From positions 1 to 64,000 of the forward strand of contig NZ_SIHI01000008.1 of NCBI RefSeq assembly GCF_007859735.1: a stretch of DNA of 64,000 bases, read 5' to 3'. A program made the translations under genes and the position numbers. The DNA comes from Thalassoglobus neptunius. Lineage in GTDB: Bacteria; Planctomycetota; Planctomycetia; Planctomycetales; Planctomycetaceae. Under the pieces are notes generated by a model that saw only the letters and a list, made by a program, of their open reading frames with translations, was not told the origin of the DNA and searched no databases. Positions 27,541 to 37,489 of this stretch are shown here, piece by piece (positions within the stretch are counted from its first letter, which is position 1; each line of letters begins with the position of its first letter).

Positions 27541-29013
27541 GTGGCGTCCATTCAAGAGTTTCTCCTTCTGGCCATTCTGCTGATTCCGGTCATCGTGCTG
27601 GGCATTGACTCTCTGAGAGAGACGCGTTCAGGCAGGGGCTGCTACTGGTTGCTTGGTGCCACGATCGTTCAGGTCGTGATGTTGGTGGCGATTGCTGCTT
27701 CGGCGATGATTTCTCAAACACCCGCTGAGACCTCAGTTTTCTCTCATCTCGCTGCTTCAATTTCGCTGTCGCCTGAGCCAACTGTTTTCAAACTTGCGCT
27801 CCGTCTGGATTTGCTCAACTGCCTGGGGCTTGTCGGCCTTCAATTGGCGCTTCTGACGATCGCTGGTGCGAGAGAACCGCGCTGCCCGTCCATTGAGCGA
27901 CATCTGCTCGCGTTTCTGGCGTCCGGATCGTGGTTGTTGCTGGGAGATGACCTTATCTCCCTGGCGAGTGCGTCTTCGCTTTCCGTGCTGTGTCTGGCCG
28001 GGATTTCGAGAAGCTCAAAAAGTTCCTCGACGGAAGATTCGGGGTTCGACGTGCCAGTGTTTTTGTTCGTCGGCTGGATGGTATTTCTGTGTGGAATCGC
28101 GTGGCTGGCGGCGGTCGCTTCGATCGTGCGATCTGCGCCACATGGAGTTCCAGGAGAGAGCACATTCGTTTTAACAGACCTTGCGCATCTCCTTCAGGTC
28201 TCAATTCGACAACACCCGGCAGCTCATTTTCTCTGGGAGCAGTATCGACTTCTGCCGATCGGAGCGCTTGCAGTTGGTGTCGGTTTGCTGACCGGGCTCT
28301 TCCCGTTTCAGGAGTTGTATTCTCGACGTTTTGCGAACGCGACGTTTGAGGAACGACTTGGGCTGTTGTTTCTGTCGAACGCAGCATTGATTCACTTCGC
28401 TCGAATTCTCACCGACGTTCCTGCAGCGACTGGAGAGATTCCGACCGTCCCGCTTTCGCTTCCGGAGTTGTCCATTCCTGCGATTCTTGGTTTCGCCGTG
28501 CTTTCCGTTTTTCTGAATGCTCGTGCCGATTCTTCTCAACTTCGAGGCCGAGTCGTGACCTGGGCGCACCAGTTTGTCTTTCTGGGATTTGTGCTGTTGC
28601 CTCCGCTGCGAATCGTGTGCGTCCTCTATGCCGTCGTGACTCAGTTTTCCTCGCTGGTTCTCTTGAGTCTCGACACCGACGGAGGAGAGGATCGTGAGGC
28701 AGGTTCGGTGGCGATTGGACGATGGATCGCGGTCGTGACAGTCGGTGTTTTGCCCGGAATGACAGGAATGCTGCTGTTCTGGCAAGTTCATCAACTCTTG
28801 AGTGGGTCTGAAGAATACGGAGCGGCGTCGAAGTGGATCTTCACTGGTGCCGTTCTCGTGAGCATGGTGGGGTTGTTGAAGCTGTTGCCTGCTGAGGACG
28901 TCTCGCATCACGGTCGCGGCAACTCGCTTGTGAATTGCTTTCGGTGGATCTGGATTCTGGTCGCGATTGTCAGCAGCATCGGGATTGCAGCGTGGGTTCT
29001 GATTCAGTCGTGA
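27541..29013 (+). CDS. Polytopic membrane protein, possibly a divergent NuoM/NuoN-like subunit
   Basis: 490 residues with about 13 predicted membrane helices and few charged residues. The GTG start at 27541 is preceded by CAAGGTGACTT. The segment GLLTGLFPFQELYSRRFA resembles the G-x-x-PFHxWLP loop of proton-pumping antiporter-like subunits of complex I. It lacks the conserved His and the buried Lys/Glu I would expect, so similarity is only topological. A role in ion or electron transport is a guess. The LolC-type gene begins 220 bases downstream on the same strand; no other nuo genes are near. Confidence 0.6.
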   Translation: MASIQEFLLLAILLIPVIVLGIDSLRETRSGRGCYWLLGATIVQVVMLVAIAASAMISQTPAETSVFSHLAASISLSPEPTVFKLALRLDLLNCLGLVGLQLALLTIAGAREPRCPSIERHLLAFLASGSWLLLGDDLISLASASSLSVLCLAGISRSSKSSSTEDSGFDVPVFLFVGWMVFLCGIAWLAAVASIVRSAPHGVPGESTFVLTDLAHLLQVSIRQHPAAHFLWEQYRLLPIGALAVGVGLLTGLFPFQELYSRRFANATFEERLGLLFLSNAALIHFARILTDVPAATGEIPTVPLSLPELSIPAILGFAVLSVFLNARADSSQLRGRVVTWAHQFVFLGFVLLPPLRIVCVLYAVVTQFSSLVLLSLDTDGGEDREAGSVAIGRWIAVVTVGVLPGMTGMLLFWQVHQLLSGSEEYGAASKWIFTGAVLVSMVGLLKLLPAEDVSHHGRGNSLVNCFRWIWILVAIVSSIGIAAWVLIQS

Positions 29014-29235
29014 CTGGTTCGACCTTTTCCGGAATTTTTCGACTCGCGTCGTTTCTTCGTAGCGGTGTTTGATCGCGTGAATCGATGCTGGCTCATTCCG
29101 GGATGAATTTGGAAAAAGTCTCATCGAAAGATCGGCGACTGCAAGAATATCGCAGTCAATCTCGCCTCGACTCACACTGGAAAGTGCTTTAGACTCCGGC
29201 AGAATCGGCGAGTTGCCGAACGCAAAGGAGTGCGC

Positions 29236-31005
29236 ATGTACAAGTTTTTGATTGCAAATCGATATCTTCGGACGCGGTTGATTGCTCTCGCGAGCATCAT
29301 CAGCGTGACATTGGGCGTGGCGACGATGATTGTCGTCAATAGTGTCATGTCTGGGTTCAGCAGCCAGATGAAGGATCGAATTCACGCCATCCTTGCGGAT
29401 GTGATGATCGAGACGACCAATACGGACGGGACTCCCGATCCGCGTCAGTTGATGGCGGATGTCGAAAGACTCGTTGGTGCCGAAGTCGAGTTCATGACTC
29501 CGACGGTCGAAATCTACGGGATGATCAGTTTCGACTGGGGCGGACAGACTGTTTACCGTCCGGTGACTCTCATCGGGATTGACCCCAATGGCAAGAATCA
29601 TGTGAGTCCGTTTGCCGGCCATATGATGAGTCGACAGAAAATTATTCTTGACGACGAATTGATTCGCGGGCGCTTACGAGATCCCAACGAACCGCTCGAT
29701 TGGGAGCTTACCGATGATGCGAGAGCGACTCGAAAAGACTGGATCGAGTTCGAGAACTTTCGCGATCAGTTCGATAACCAGTACGGAAATTTCGAATCGC
29801 CCGTTTCTGCTCCTCCCGAGTTATTGTCAGGAGTTGAAGCTGCACCTGCGATTGAGCCTGTTTCGTCGTTCTCGTTGGCGGATCCCTTTGACGATGGTTC
29901 TTCTCCGGAAATTCAGCAAGTGAGTGGTTCGTCGGTGGACGGTTCACAAGAGAACGATTCAACAGCGAACGGTTCATCAGCGAATGGTTCATCAATCAGC
30001 CATGAGCGCCACGAGCGTCTCGATGGGACTGGGGGAATTCAGTCTTTTCGTGATCCATTCGAATCGACTCGCATCGCCGAGCAGATTAACCCGATGGATC
30101 CGCTGCCAGCCCGAATTTACGTGGGGGCAGGACTCGTCAGTTTTCCTTACAAAGACAAAGCGACCGGCAAGACCAAGATGATTTACATGGTCAAGCCCGG
30201 TCAGGACGTGACGCTGACAACCATCAAAACTGGAAAGCCGGAACCGGCCAGTTTTAAGGCGACGGTTGTTGATTTTTTCAAGAGCGGCATGAGCGAGTAC
30301 GATTCCAATCTCGTATTCTGCAATCTGGAGCAACTTCAACTCGCACGCGGGATGCTCTTTTCGCCCGATCCTTCTCGACCGAACGAAGGGCTCGACTGGC
30401 GAGATGGTGCTGTGACAAGTCTTCAACTCAAACTGAAGAACTACAACTCGGCAGGGGATGTTGTTCGGAAACTGCGTTCGGGGCTGAGTCCTCATACGGG
30501 GACGTTTCAAGTCTTGACGTGGGAGCAAAAACAGGGACCGTTGCTTGAGGCAGTCGCGATGGAGTCTGCCATTCTCAACGTTCTTCTGTTTCTCATTATT
30601 ACTGTCGCTGGGTTCGGAATTCTGGCGATCTTCTTCATGATCGTTGTCGAGAAGACTCGCGACATCGGAATCCTGAAGGCTCTCGGGGCAAGTTCTCGCG
30701 GGGTGATGTTTATCTTCCTGTCGTATGGACTTTCCCTTGGAATTGTCGGGAGTGGTGTGGGCGTGGTCCTGGGGCTGCTCTTTGTGCGATACATCAATCA
30801 GGTCGAAGCGTTCCTCTCATGGTTTACGGGGCGGAAAGTTTTCGATGAGACCATCTATTACTTCCGTGAAATTCCAACACTTGTCTCACCGATGATGGTG
30901 TTCTGGGTTGCGTTGGGGGCCATTGTGATCGCTGTGCTGGCGAGTGTTTTACCCGCCCGCCGGGCAGCACGACTCCATCCTGTGCAGGCACTTCGCTACG
31001 AATAA
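29236..31005 (+). CDS. ABC transporter permease, LolC/LolE (FtsX/MacB) family
   Basis: 589 residues from MYKFLIAN; AAAGGAG six bases before ATG fixes the start. One N-terminal helix (LIALASIISVTLGVATMIVV), a large periplasmic domain, then three C-terminal helices. The last has the FtsX-type loop VVEKTRDIGILKALGAS and the end VLPARRAARLHPVQALRYE. This topology exports lipoproteins or acts as a mechanotransmission module. The periplasmic domain carries an unusual Asn/Ser/Gly-rich insert (about residues 228-258, with repeated NGSS units). lolD-like ATPase follows 60 bases later. Confidence 0.9.
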   Translation: MYKFLIANRYLRTRLIALASIISVTLGVATMIVVNSVMSGFSSQMKDRIHAILADVMIETTNTDGTPDPRQLMADVERLVGAEVEFMTPTVEIYGMISFDWGGQTVYRPVTLIGIDPNGKNHVSPFAGHMMSRQKIILDDELIRGRLRDPNEPLDWELTDDARATRKDWIEFENFRDQFDNQYGNFESPVSAPPELLSGVEAAPAIEPVSSFSLADPFDDGSSPEIQQVSGSSVDGSQENDSTANGSSANGSSISHERHERLDGTGGIQSFRDPFESTRIAEQINPMDPLPARIYVGAGLVSFPYKDKATGKTKMIYMVKPGQDVTLTTIKTGKPEPASFKATVVDFFKSGMSEYDSNLVFCNLEQLQLARGMLFSPDPSRPNEGLDWRDGAVTSLQLKLKNYNSAGDVVRKLRSGLSPHTGTFQVLTWEQKQGPLLEAVAMESAILNVLLFLIITVAGFGILAIFFMIVVEKTRDIGILKALGASSRGVMFIFLSYGLSLGIVGSGVGVVLGLLFVRYINQVEAFLSWFTGRKVFDETIYYFREIPTLVSPMMVFWVALGAIVIAVLASVLPARRAARLHPVQALRYE

Positions 31006-31065
31006 TGGTGGCCCATCAGGCTGTTGATACGGATGGCAGCAGCGAGACCTCAAGACGAGTGACCC

Positions 31066-31815
31066 ATGTCTCAACCTTCTGTGATTTCGATGAATGAACC
31101 TGTTCACTTGCGAGCGAAAGCTCTCGACAAATCGTATCGAAAAGGGGAACACAAGGTTCCCGTTCTTCGGGGAGTCGATGTCAAAGTGAACCGGGGCGAG
31201 TTTCTGTCCATTGTGGGACAGTCCGGATCCGGAAAGAGTACTCTGATGCACTTGCTCGGGTTGTTGGATGTTCCGGACGTCGGAGAAGTCTGGCTGGAAG
31301 GAACTCGGATTGACAATCTGCCTGAACGAACTCGGGATGAACTGAGAAACAACGTCTTCGGATTCGTGTTTCAGTTCTACCACTTGCTTCCGGAATTGAG
31401 TCTGCTGGAGAACATTCTTTCTCCGCTCATGATCCGATATTCGATTTGGGAATATCTGCGTCGAAAGTCAGAACTGAAAGAGCAGGCGGTCGAGATTGCC
31501 AAGCAGGTTGGTCTCGATCACCGACTCCGGCATCGTCCTTCGGAACTCTCGGGAGGAGAAATGCAGCGGGCAGCGATTGCTCGAGCATTGATTGCCCGCC
31601 CGAATGTGCTGCTCGCCGATGAACCGACAGGAAATCTCGATTCCCGGACCGGCGGAGACATCATGGAATTGCTTCACAAACTGAATGAGGAGCAGCAACT
31701 CACCATTTTGATGGTGACTCACGACGACAACATCGCACGCCAGGCTGAGCGAATTGTGCGGCTCAGCGAGGGGCGAATTCAGTCGCTGAATGAAGCTGCC
31801 CAAGGCGTTGCGTGA
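31066..31815 (+). CDS. ABC transporter ATP-binding protein, LolD-like
   Basis: 249 residues. Walker [11 protein letters not shown]-loop [13 protein letters not shown], signature [15 protein letters not shown], Walker [13 protein letters not shown] and H-loop MVTHDD are intact. The [16 protein letters not shown] sequence is characteristic of LolD/MacB ATPases. It powers the permease encoded immediately upstream, probably for lipoprotein release or another envelope export task. ATG 31066 is used; an ATG eight codons later is also possible. No separate second permease gene (LolE) is seen, so the permease may homodimerise. Confidence 0.93.
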   Translation: MSQPSVISMNEPVHLRAKALDKSYRKGEHKVPVLRGVDVKVNRGEFLSIVGQSGSGKSTLMHLLGLLDVPDVGEVWLEGTRIDNLPERTRDELRNNVFGFVFQFYHLLPELSLLENILSPLMIRYSIWEYLRRKSELKEQAVEIAKQVGLDHRLRHRPSELSGGEMQRAAIARALIARPNVLLADEPTGNLDSRTGGDIMELLHKLNEEQQLTILMVTHDDNIARQAERIVRLSEGRIQSLNEAAQGVA

Positions 31816-32145
31816 TTCGTTCCGTTCATGAGAATTCGGAGAGTCTTCCTGAACTTGCTCGACATTGCGAGTGTCATTGACGCGACTGGCTTTCTGTCGA
31901 ATCACTTTTTGCTATCTTGACAGAGTGCAAGGTTGATCCTGTGGCACGAGCAATCCGCTCTGTCCTGTGCACTCGTGGGAACATTTGGACTCAGCTTTGG
32001 CTGCGTCGTCCCGATGCGATCCTGAAACGTGTGAATCGAGTGTTTTTCCCGGATATGTCGGGAGTCACATTTCGTAGCAGGACGACCGCGAGTGCGAGTT
32101 CGTGAAACCAATTCGAAGAATGCTCTAACGGAAGTCGAGACAAAG
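31816..32145. other. Intergenic stretch upstream of ilvE
   Basis: About 330 bases. It contains a TTGACA box at 31917-31922 facing ilvE, with no good -10 box, and a left-half copy of the intergenic repeat, listed separately. No gene is supported. Confidence 0.4.
31948..31982 (+). repeat. Left-half copy of the intergenic repeat
   Basis: GAGCAATCCGCTCTGTCCTG followed by TGCACTCGTGGGAAC aligns with GAGCAAGTTGCTCTTTCCTG and TTCACTCGCTTGAAC of the copy at 15967, at about 28 of 35 positions. The right half with the CTCGTGCGAG palindrome is not recognisable. Confidence 0.5.
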
Positions 32146-33015
32146 ATGGCGGATCAGGCAACGCAAAAGGTCTATCTCAACGGTCAACTTGTCGATAAGC
32201 AACAGGCCGTTGTCAGTGTCTATGACCACGGGTTGCTGTACGGCGACGGCGTTTTTGAAGGCATTCGGGTTTATTCCGGGAAAGTCTTTCGCCACGAAGA
32301 TCACATCGATCGCCTCTACGAAAGCGCGAAAGCAATTCGTCTCGAAATTCCCATCGACAAGTCGAAGATGCTGGCTGCAGTGAATGAAACTGTGGCTGCG
32401 AATGGAATTGTTGATGGCTATGTGCGACTTGTGATCACACGCGGGTCAGGGACATTAGGGCTCGACATTCGACGGACGAGTGATCCGCAAGTCATCATTA
32501 TTGCGGATACGATTTCGCTCTACCCGGAAGAACTGTACGAAAACGGGTTGCGAATCATTACGGCGAGCACAATTCGAAATCATCCGTCTGCGCTCAGTCC
32601 GCGAATTAAGTCGCTGAATTACTTGAACAATATCATGGCGAAAATCGAAGGGACCGATGCCGATTCTCTCGAAGCTCTGATGTTGAATCACAAGGGAGAA
32701 GTGGCTGAGTGTACCGGCGACAATATCTTCATCGTGAAGAACGGCGTTCTGAAAACTCCCCCGACTGATGCAGGAATTCTCGAAGGAGTGACGCGCAACG
32801 TTGCCATGGAACTGGCACGTGAGGCCGGAATTGAAGTCGTGGAAATGACGCTCTTGCGGCACGATATCTACATTGCTGACGAGTGCTTTTTGACAGGCAC
32901 GGCCGCGGAAGTGATTCCCGTTGTCTCACTCGATGGTCGTGAGATCGGCGATGGAAAACCGGGGCCTGTGACTCAAAAGCTCCGACAACGATTCCAAGAG
33001 TACGTTCGTGAATAA
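32146..33015 (+). CDS. ilvE: Branched-chain amino-acid aminotransferase
   Basis: 289 residues from MADQATQKVYLNG. Class IV PLP enzyme signatures: YDHGLLYGDGVFEGIRVY near the N-terminus, SLNYLNNIMAKIEG, EVAECTGDNIFIVK and the C-terminal FLTGTAAEVIPV. The PLP lysine is in KSLNYLNN. It makes valine, leucine and isoleucine from their keto acids. Length and motifs match the IlvE family rather than D-amino-acid transaminase, although the two are close. The next gene overlaps it by eight bases. Confidence 0.92.
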   Translation: MADQATQKVYLNGQLVDKQQAVVSVYDHGLLYGDGVFEGIRVYSGKVFRHEDHIDRLYESAKAIRLEIPIDKSKMLAAVNETVAANGIVDGYVRLVITRGSGTLGLDIRRTSDPQVIIIADTISLYPEELYENGLRIITASTIRNHPSALSPRIKSLNYLNNIMAKIEGTDADSLEALMLNHKGEVAECTGDNIFIVKNGVLKTPPTDAGILEGVTRNVAMELAREAGIEVVEMTLLRHDIYIADECFLTGTAAEVIPVVSLDGREIGDGKPGPVTQKLRQRFQEYVRE

Positions 33016-33526
33016 CAATTCCGTCACGTCCGTCCGGCGAGCAAGATCGAGCGATCAAGATGCAATCATCTCGGTTTGCAAAGCCGCTTTTGAGACCAAA
33101 GATGAAGCGGCTTTGGTCAAAGAGTTGACCGCTCAAGGTTGTGTCGCGGAGTTGCTTGTTGCGGAAGTTTCTGGATCGGTCGTTGGAACGATCATCTTCA
33201 GTCATCTCGAAATCGTCTGTGCCGACAAAACTGTCGATGCACTGGCGTTGGCACCGGTCGCGGTCGTTCCGGAGTTCCAGAATCAAGGCATCGGATCGCG
33301 ACTTGTCAGCGAAGGCTTAAAGAGTTGCCGAGAGGCGGGGCATCACATCGTGATCGTTCTCGGTCATCCGGAGTTTTATCCGAGATTCGGTTTTTCGAGC
33401 GAGTTGGCAAAGCCGCTCGCTTCGCCGTTCTCGGGCGATGTCTGGATGGCCGCTGAATTGACTCCCGGGTCTCTTGAAAATGTTTCGGGAAGAGTTGTGT
33501 ATGCTGCTCCGTTCGGAATTGACTGA
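33008..33526 (+). CDS. GNAT-family N-acetyltransferase (YhbS-like)
   Basis: 172 residues. The GTG start overlaps the end of ilvE by eight bases, so translation is probably coupled. The acetyl-CoA site is VAVVPEFQNQGIGSRLV (Q/R-x-x-G-x-G/A). The segment VLGHPEFYPRFGF is diagnostic of the YhbS subgroup of GNAT proteins. It transfers acetyl groups from acetyl-CoA to an unknown amine. Linkage to ilvE is conserved only as far as overlap suggests. Confidence 0.88.
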   Translation: MNNNSVTSVRRARSSDQDAIISVCKAAFETKDEAALVKELTAQGCVAELLVAEVSGSVVGTIIFSHLEIVCADKTVDALALAPVAVVPEFQNQGIGSRLVSEGLKSCREAGHHIVIVLGHPEFYPRFGFSSELAKPLASPFSGDVWMAAELTPGSLENVSGRVVYAAPFGID

Positions 33527-33677
33527 ACGGCGAAATGGGCAAACTCTCTCAGCTTTCTGATTGCGTCTGAAATCAGTCCGTCGACTGCGGAATTGCGCTG
33601 GATTTGCTATTCTGGCCTTATGTTTTTGAGCATGTTTCGAGATAGAAATTTACTTGCCAGTGGAAAATCGAAGTCAC

Positions 33678-34478
33678 ATGTTGGACCAATTCAATATTGC
33701 AATCAACGGGGCCGCCGGTCGGATGGGACAACGTTTGATTGTCCTCAGTCACGAAGATCCGGAACTGAATCTCGTCGCAGCGATCGACGCTCCGGGAAGT
33801 CCCTCAATCGGCAAAGATGTCGGTCAGATTGCGGGGATTGGAGATATCGGAGTCGTCGTCACTTCGGCGCTTCCGGATCGTGTCGATGTCGTCATCGACT
33901 TTTCGACTCCGGACGGGGCGATTGCGATTTCCCAGGTGTGTGCAGAGCGGCGAATTCCACTCGTTGAAGCCACAACAGGATTGACGGAGAGTCAGCGGGA
34001 AAGCGTGATCGCGACGTCTCAGGAAACGGCACTCGTTATCGCTCCGAGTATGAGTCTCGCAGTGAATCTTGCGATGAAGCTCGTCGCAGAAGCGGGGCGT
34101 GCTTTGAAGAATCTTCCGGGTGGGGTCGACGTTGAAATTATTGAGAGACATCACCGGTTTAAGGAAGATGCGCCGAGCGGGACTGCTCTCAAGTTCGGAG
34201 AAGTTGTTGCCCAGGAAATGGGCCAGACAGACCATGTTCATGGCCGCGAAGGACGAAGCGGGCAGAGGCCGCAATCTGAAATCGGTTATCACGCCCTCAG
34301 GACCGGCGACAACGTCGGCGAGCATCAGATTGTCTTCGGGATGATGGGCGAAACGCTGGAAGTTTACGTGAGGGGGCATACTCGCGACAGCTATGCTTAC
34401 GGTGCTCTGACAGCTGCGAAGTTTGTATGCAAGCAGCCTGCGGGGTTGTATTCCATGCAGGACGTCCTCAATCTGTGA
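33678..34478 (+). CDS. dapB: 4-hydroxy-tetrahydrodipicolinate reductase
   Basis: 266 residues from MLDQFNIAING. The NAD(P)-binding motif is INGAAGRMGQ, the middle has VVIDFSTPDGAI and EATTGLTESQ, and the catalytic/substrate motif IERHHRFKEDAPSGTALK is intact. A C-terminal GEHQIVFGMMGETLEV and GALTAAKFVCKQPAGLYSM complete the family pattern. It acts in lysine and diaminopimelate synthesis. Diaminopimelate is a peptidoglycan component, consistent with a cell wall in planctomycetes. It is not in an operon with other dap genes. Confidence 0.95.
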   Translation: MLDQFNIAINGAAGRMGQRLIVLSHEDPELNLVAAIDAPGSPSIGKDVGQIAGIGDIGVVVTSALPDRVDVVIDFSTPDGAIAISQVCAERRIPLVEATTGLTESQRESVIATSQETALVIAPSMSLAVNLAMKLVAEAGRALKNLPGGVDVEIIERHHRFKEDAPSGTALKFGEVVAQEMGQTDHVHGREGRSGQRPQSEIGYHALRTGDNVGEHQIVFGMMGETLEVYVRGHTRDSYAYGALTAAKFVCKQPAGLYSMQDVLNL

Positions 34479-34593
34479 AGTCAGCAGTTGTCGCCAAGAT
34501 GAGCAGCGTTGAATGTTCGGCGATGAATGTTCGGCGGACCCCGGAAGTTGCGAAACCCTTCAAGATTATTGGCTGAGTCGAGAGGATTGTCTC

Positions 34594-35805
34594 ATGAGTT
34601 GGCGGAACAGCACAATCATAACGATCTCGATCGTTTTCCTCGGGGGGCCTTTCGGTGACGCAGCTTCCGCTGACGATCACACGTTTGAGCTTCCGGCGTC
34701 CGAGATTTTGCTTGAAGATTGCCCCATTCAGATTGCGGTTCCCGAAAGTCTGGGGGAAGTGGAACACCTGGAGGTCGTCGATCTCAGAACAAAATCAGTG
34801 ACAGACGCGCAAAGAATCGGAGATTCCGAACGGTGCGTATTCATTCTTCAGGACCCGATTTCAGCCGGGGAAACTCCGAAGTTCTCGATTCAAAAGTCAA
34901 AGAATCCGCCTGCGGACAAGGTCACAGTCTCTCGTGACGAGGGCCGAGTGATCATGAGTCTGAATGACAAAAACGTTCTCGCTTACAACGTCGAAGTCGT
35001 TTCTCCTCCAGAAGGTGCAGATCCCATTTTTCGTCGGAGCGGTCACATTCATCCTGCTTGGACTCCCGACGGGCTGATTGTGACGGACGAGTTCCCCGCG
35101 GATCACGTTCATCAACACGCCATTTTCTCCGCGTGGACGAAAACCACTTTCGAAGGAGAGCGGGTCGACTTCTGGAATCAGAAAGCGGAAACCGGAACAG
35201 TCGAGCATCGTGAAGTGCTGGATTTGGTTTCGGGACCAGTTTTTGGAGAGCTGAAGGTTCGGCTGGCTCATGTTGTCACCAAGACTGAAAATCAGGATGT
35301 CCTGGACGAAGTCTGGACGATTCGCCTGTTTGCGATTGCTGATCCTCATTTCTTCGAAATCGAATCGGTCCAAACATGTGTTGCCGAAACTCCGCTCACG
35401 ATTGACGAATATCACTATGGCGGGTTTGCTTTCCGAGGAGCTGCGGAATTCTTCTCAGAGCAGGGACACTCCATGGTGACCAACGAGACGAGCGACAGGG
35501 TTGAGGGGAACCATTCACGCCCCGACTGGGTCAGTCTCTTTGGACAGGTCTCCGGAAAGCAGTGCGGTGCTGTGATGTTCTCGCATCCTGAAAATTTTCG
35601 AAGCCCTCAACCGGTTCGATTGCATCCAACGAAGCCGTATTTTGTCTTTTCACCGTGCGTGCTCGGTGAGTTTTCCCTTGAGCCCGGACAGCCTTTTCGA
35701 TCCCGATACGCTTACCTCACATTTGATGGCACGCCGGACCGAAAACGCATTGGACAGCTGTGGACGACGTTCGGTCGTGAGGACGCATTGACAATCGTTC
35801 CCTGA
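34594..35805 (+). CDS. Secreted PmoA-like (DUF6807) protein
   Basis: 403 residues from MSWRNST, with AGAGGA eight bases upstream. A signal peptide (ITISIVFLGGPFGDAASADD) leads to a conserved core: RRSGHIHPAWTPDG, FPADHVHQHAIFSAWTKT, GERVDFWNQKAETG, YHYGGFAFRG and PYFVFSPC. These are typical of the DUF6807 family, which is named PmoA in databases but has no shown methane-oxidation role. The paired histidines suggest a metal or sugar site. It is exported and common in planctomycetes, often in polysaccharide-use gene sets. None of those genes is adjacent. Confidence 0.85.
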   Translation: MSWRNSTIITISIVFLGGPFGDAASADDHTFELPASEILLEDCPIQIAVPESLGEVEHLEVVDLRTKSVTDAQRIGDSERCVFILQDPISAGETPKFSIQKSKNPPADKVTVSRDEGRVIMSLNDKNVLAYNVEVVSPPEGADPIFRRSGHIHPAWTPDGLIVTDEFPADHVHQHAIFSAWTKTTFEGERVDFWNQKAETGTVEHREVLDLVSGPVFGELKVRLAHVVTKTENQDVLDEVWTIRLFAIADPHFFEIESVQTCVAETPLTIDEYHYGGFAFRGAAEFFSEQGHSMVTNETSDRVEGNHSRPDWVSLFGQVSGKQCGAVMFSHPENFRSPQPVRLHPTKPYFVFSPCVLGEFSLEPGQPFRSRYAYLTFDGTPDRKRIGQLWTTFGREDALTIVP

Positions 35806-36076
35806 CAAGCGATCGTCTCTTGTGTTTGAGAATTCGCGTGTTCGCAGGGAGTGAACCGGGGCATCATTCACGAAGAACACGCAGCATGGCCGAGCGAGCA
35901 GCATTTCGTCGGGCGGAAACTTTCTGCGTTAATTTTCAAAGATGGTTTCCATTAAAACACCAGAAACGTCGTCGTAAAACGGGCGACTGAGATAATTTTG
36001 ATCACAGCGATTTGAAGATTCCTCGAATCAACAGATCGATCGAGTGGCTGCGGACGCGGTCGTTAAGAAGAGAGAC

Positions 36077-37444
36077 ATGTCTACTGAACTCGCTTTTCAA
36101 TCCAGCATCAACCCGGCTCATACCACGACCTATGGAGTCAATGAAGTCCTGACAGCTTGTCCCCAGACGGGTGACTTGCTCGACATTCAGTATGACTGGG
36201 ATCGTGTGCCTGTTCCGGGCAGTCTCAAGGAATTCGAGAGTCGCTGGTCAACGCGTCGGAATCCGCTTGATTTCAGCGGCGTGTGGCGATTTCGAGAACT
36301 TCTCCCATTCGCTCCCGAAGACAAAATCGTGACGATCGGGGAAGGGCAGACACAGCTTCAGCAAAGCGAACATGTCGCGAAGTTCGTTGGAGTCGACGAC
36401 AAGAATCTGTTTCTGCAATACGAGGGATTAAACCCTTCCGGGAGTTTCAAAGACAACGGAATGACTGCCGCGTCGACTCACGCAAGAATTGTCGGCGCGA
36501 AAATGGCAGCGTGTGCATCGACGGGGAATACGAGTGCCTCGCTTGCCATCTATTCCGGAGTGACGAAGCTGTTCAAAACGATCGTCTTCGTCGGCAGCGG
36601 AAAAATTGCCTACGGAAAGCTGTCTCAGGCACTGGATTATGGGGCGGTAACGCTTCAGATTCAGGGGGACTTCGACGACGCACTCAAACAGGTTCGTGAA
36701 GTCTGCCGGGCTGCGAATATCTACCTTTGCAACAGCGTGAATCCCTTCCGGTTGGAAGGTCAGAAGTCGATCATGTATCGGGTTCTCGAAGGGCTCAATT
36801 GGGAAGTTCCCGACTGGATTGTTGTCCCGGGCGGAAATCTCGGGAACTCGAGTGCTTTCGGGAAAGCATTCATCGAACTGAAGGAACTGGGGTTGATCGA
36901 TCGCGTGCCTCGTCTGGCGGTGATCAATGCTCGCGGAGCAAATACCCTCTATCAGCTCGTTGAAGAGAAAGGACTCTCCTGGAACGGTGGTCAACCTGAC
37001 GAAGCTTTGGTGAATGAGTTTTACCAGGCGATGGATGCGGACAATCGACGAGCGAGTACGCTGGCAAGTGCCATTGAGATCAATCGCCCGGTCAATTTGA
37101 TGAAGTGCCTGCGAGCATTGGATTTCTGCGACGGTGTCGTTCGCGAAGTCGACGACCCGGAGATTCTCGACGGCAAAGCTCAGGTCGGAGCCGGTGGATT
37201 AGGCTGTGAGCCTGCGAGCGGGGCAAGTGTTGCGGGGGCTCGATTGTTAAGAGAACAAGGCGTGATCGCGCCCAGCGACAGAGTTGTGTGCATCCTCACA
37301 GGCCATCAACTGAAAGATTCAACAGCAACGGTTGAGTATCACATGGGGAAAAATGGACAGTCTGGGAGCAGCTGTGCGAATTCCCCGATTCAAGTTGAAA
37401 ATGACTATGAAAAAATCATGGAAGTAATTCGCCAAATTTCGTAG
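36077..37444 (+). CDS. thrC: Threonine synthase
   Basis: 455 residues from [17 protein letters not shown] precedes the ATG. A PLP enzyme of fold type II converting O-phosphohomoserine to threonine. Features are [11 protein letters not shown], the PLP lysine in [37 protein letters not shown] (phosphate/PLP loop) and the C-terminal [16 protein letters not shown]. Length fits the longer class that carries the N-terminal extension. The next gene starts 45 bases downstream. Confidence 0.94.
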   Translation: MSTELAFQSSINPAHTTTYGVNEVLTACPQTGDLLDIQYDWDRVPVPGSLKEFESRWSTRRNPLDFSGVWRFRELLPFAPEDKIVTIGEGQTQLQQSEHVAKFVGVDDKNLFLQYEGLNPSGSFKDNGMTAASTHARIVGAKMAACASTGNTSASLAIYSGVTKLFKTIVFVGSGKIAYGKLSQALDYGAVTLQIQGDFDDALKQVREVCRAANIYLCNSVNPFRLEGQKSIMYRVLEGLNWEVPDWIVVPGGNLGNSSAFGKAFIELKELGLIDRVPRLAVINARGANTLYQLVEEKGLSWNGGQPDEALVNEFYQAMDADNRRASTLASAIEINRPVNLMKCLRALDFCDGVVREVDDPEILDGKAQVGAGGLGCEPASGASVAGARLLREQGVIAPSDRVVCILTGHQLKDSTATVEYHMGKNGQSGSSCANSPIQVENDYEKIMEVIRQIS

Positions 37445-37489
37445 AATTTGACGATTGTTGACGAGTCGTTCCGGTTGGAGGAAGCCTTC

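Noticed and set aside
28201-29622. Long minus-strand open frame (473 codons) opposite the membrane protein and LolC-type genes
   Set aside because: It is rich in His, Arg, Gln and Asn in the way of an antisense shadow, matches no family, and both plus-strand genes have clear protein character.
29900-30010. Repeated NGSS units as a CRISPR or mobile repeat
   Set aside because: The units are short, in frame and inside a coding sequence; there are no regular spacers.
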